From Nitrososphaeraceae archaeon (GTDB lineage: Archaea; Thermoproteota; Nitrososphaeria; Nitrososphaerales; Nitrososphaeraceae), in assembly GCA_021155845.1 (NCBI GenBank), contig JAJNBK010000214.1, positions 1-7,019 of the forward strand: a stretch of 7,019 nt of DNA, read 5' to 3'. Numbering within the stretch: position 1 is the stretch's first letter; the number at the start of each line of letters is the position of its first letter. Position numbers and translations under genes: made by a program. The notes beneath the pieces were generated by a model. The model was not told the origin of the DNA. It did no database searches and worked only from the letters and a program-made list of their open reading frames with translations. Shown in pieces: positions 6,571 through 7,019 of the stretch.

Positions 6571-7017
6571 TTAGAATTTTCTTGCTTTTGGATTCATAAT
6601 AGAATCAAGCGTATTACCGATAAGTACAAATGAAAGCCCTGTGAGAGCAATCATAACTCCGGGAGGCATTATCCACCACCATAAACCTCGAGAAGCAGCG
6701 CCAGCAGTATTTGCTTCATGTAGGATTTGTCCCCATGTAGGAATAGAAGGATCTCCTAATCCCAAGAAACTGAGAGCTGCTTCTCCAAGAATGGCCGCAG
6801 GAACTGAGATAGCAATACTTGCAAACGTTAAAGGAAGAAGTTGTGGGATTATATGTTTGAATATTATTTTTAGTTCAGACTGCCCCATTAATTTCGCTGC
6901 TTCAACATATTGTAAATTCTTTATTTGCATGGCAAGACTTCTGGAAACTCTTACTATACCAACCCAGCCAAAAATTACTAGAAATCCAGTAATGAGAAAT
7001 ATGCTTCGTCCAAGAGT
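6571..7017 (-). CDS. ABC transporter permease, DppC/OppC family (C-terminal part)
   Basis: This is an inner component of a peptide/nickel-type ABC importer: one of two membrane permeases that form the channel and are driven by ATPase subunits. The visible 148 residues are the C-terminal half; the N-terminus lies beyond the window edge. An ATG at 6930 lies inside the gene and is not the start. The cytoplasmic coupling helix (EAA loop) is clear: YVEAAKLMGQSELKIIFKHI, then IPQLLP (about residues 37-62). A membrane segment follows (63-88), then the hallmark SFLGLGDPSIPTWGQIL (83-99), a loop with three tryptophans, and a last membrane helix (about 117-137) ending NTLDSIMNPK. All of this is typical of DppC-type subunits. 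Partner genes should lie upstream on this strand, outside the window. Substrate (peptide, nickel or other) cannot be told. The sugar-type binding protein at the other end belongs to a different ABC family. Confidence 0.9.
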   Translation of the reverse strand, partial: TLGRSIFLITGFLVIFGWVGIVRVSRSLAMQIKNLQYVEAAKLMGQSELKIIFKHIIPQLLPLTFASIAISVPAAILGEAALSFLGLGDPSIPTWGQILHEANTAGAASRGLWWWIMPPGVMIALTGLSFVLIGNTLDSIMNPKARKF

Positions 7018-7019
7018 GA

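Noticed and set aside
1..7019. tRNA, rRNA, CRISPR array or insertion sequence
   Set aside because: I found no T-arm or D-arm consensus, no rRNA-like stretch, no regularly spaced direct repeats and no transposase motif or matched terminal inverted repeats by eye.

Overview
The window looks like a piece of an AT-rich archaeal genome, most likely a Nitrososphaerota (Thaumarchaeota) ammonia oxidiser, possibly of the soil group that includes Candidatus Nitrosocosmicus. Three things point there: a ketol-acid reductoisomerase with the sequence style I recall from that phylum, the remnant of a Cache-type membrane sensor of a kind common in those genomes, and AT-rich TATA-like boxes about 25 bases before start codons, as expected for leaderless archaeal transcripts. 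The assignment is from memory of these families and was not searched. Coding density is low: close to half of the window has no convincing intact gene.

Layout. At 3-185 (+) is the C-terminal end of a sugar-type ABC solute-binding protein. At 252-650 (+) is a decayed sensor (probably histidine kinase) gene with two in-frame stops and no catalytic part. A small unrecognised frame lies at 706-939 (-). At 1074-2074 (+) is ilvC for ketol-acid reductoisomerase, well preserved but split by a two-base insertion in an ATATAT tract. A stretch of about 800 bases without a recognisable gene follows. At 2901-3173 (+) is a small lysine-rich single-pass membrane protein whose end overlaps, tail to tail, the end of an ATP-grasp enzyme gene at 3124-4098 (-). 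Divergent from that gene is a PHP-domain metallohydrolase at 4219-4842 (+). Then come roughly 1.7 kb of mostly non-coding or decayed DNA with hairpins and open-frame remnants. At 6571-7017 (-) is the C-terminal part of a DppC/OppC-type ABC permease, cut by the window edge.

How the genes relate. The clearest functional unit is the divergent ATP-grasp/PHP pair, which shares a control region of about 120 bases. An amide- or peptide-bond-forming ligase beside a phosphoesterase-type hydrolase suggests a small-molecule pathway, but no substrate can be read from the sequence. The transport genes at the two ends belong to different ABC families and are not one operon. The frameshifted ilvC and the sensor remnant lie side by side, so the left third may be an eroding region. 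The ilvC shift could also be a sequencing error, because every catalytic residue is kept.
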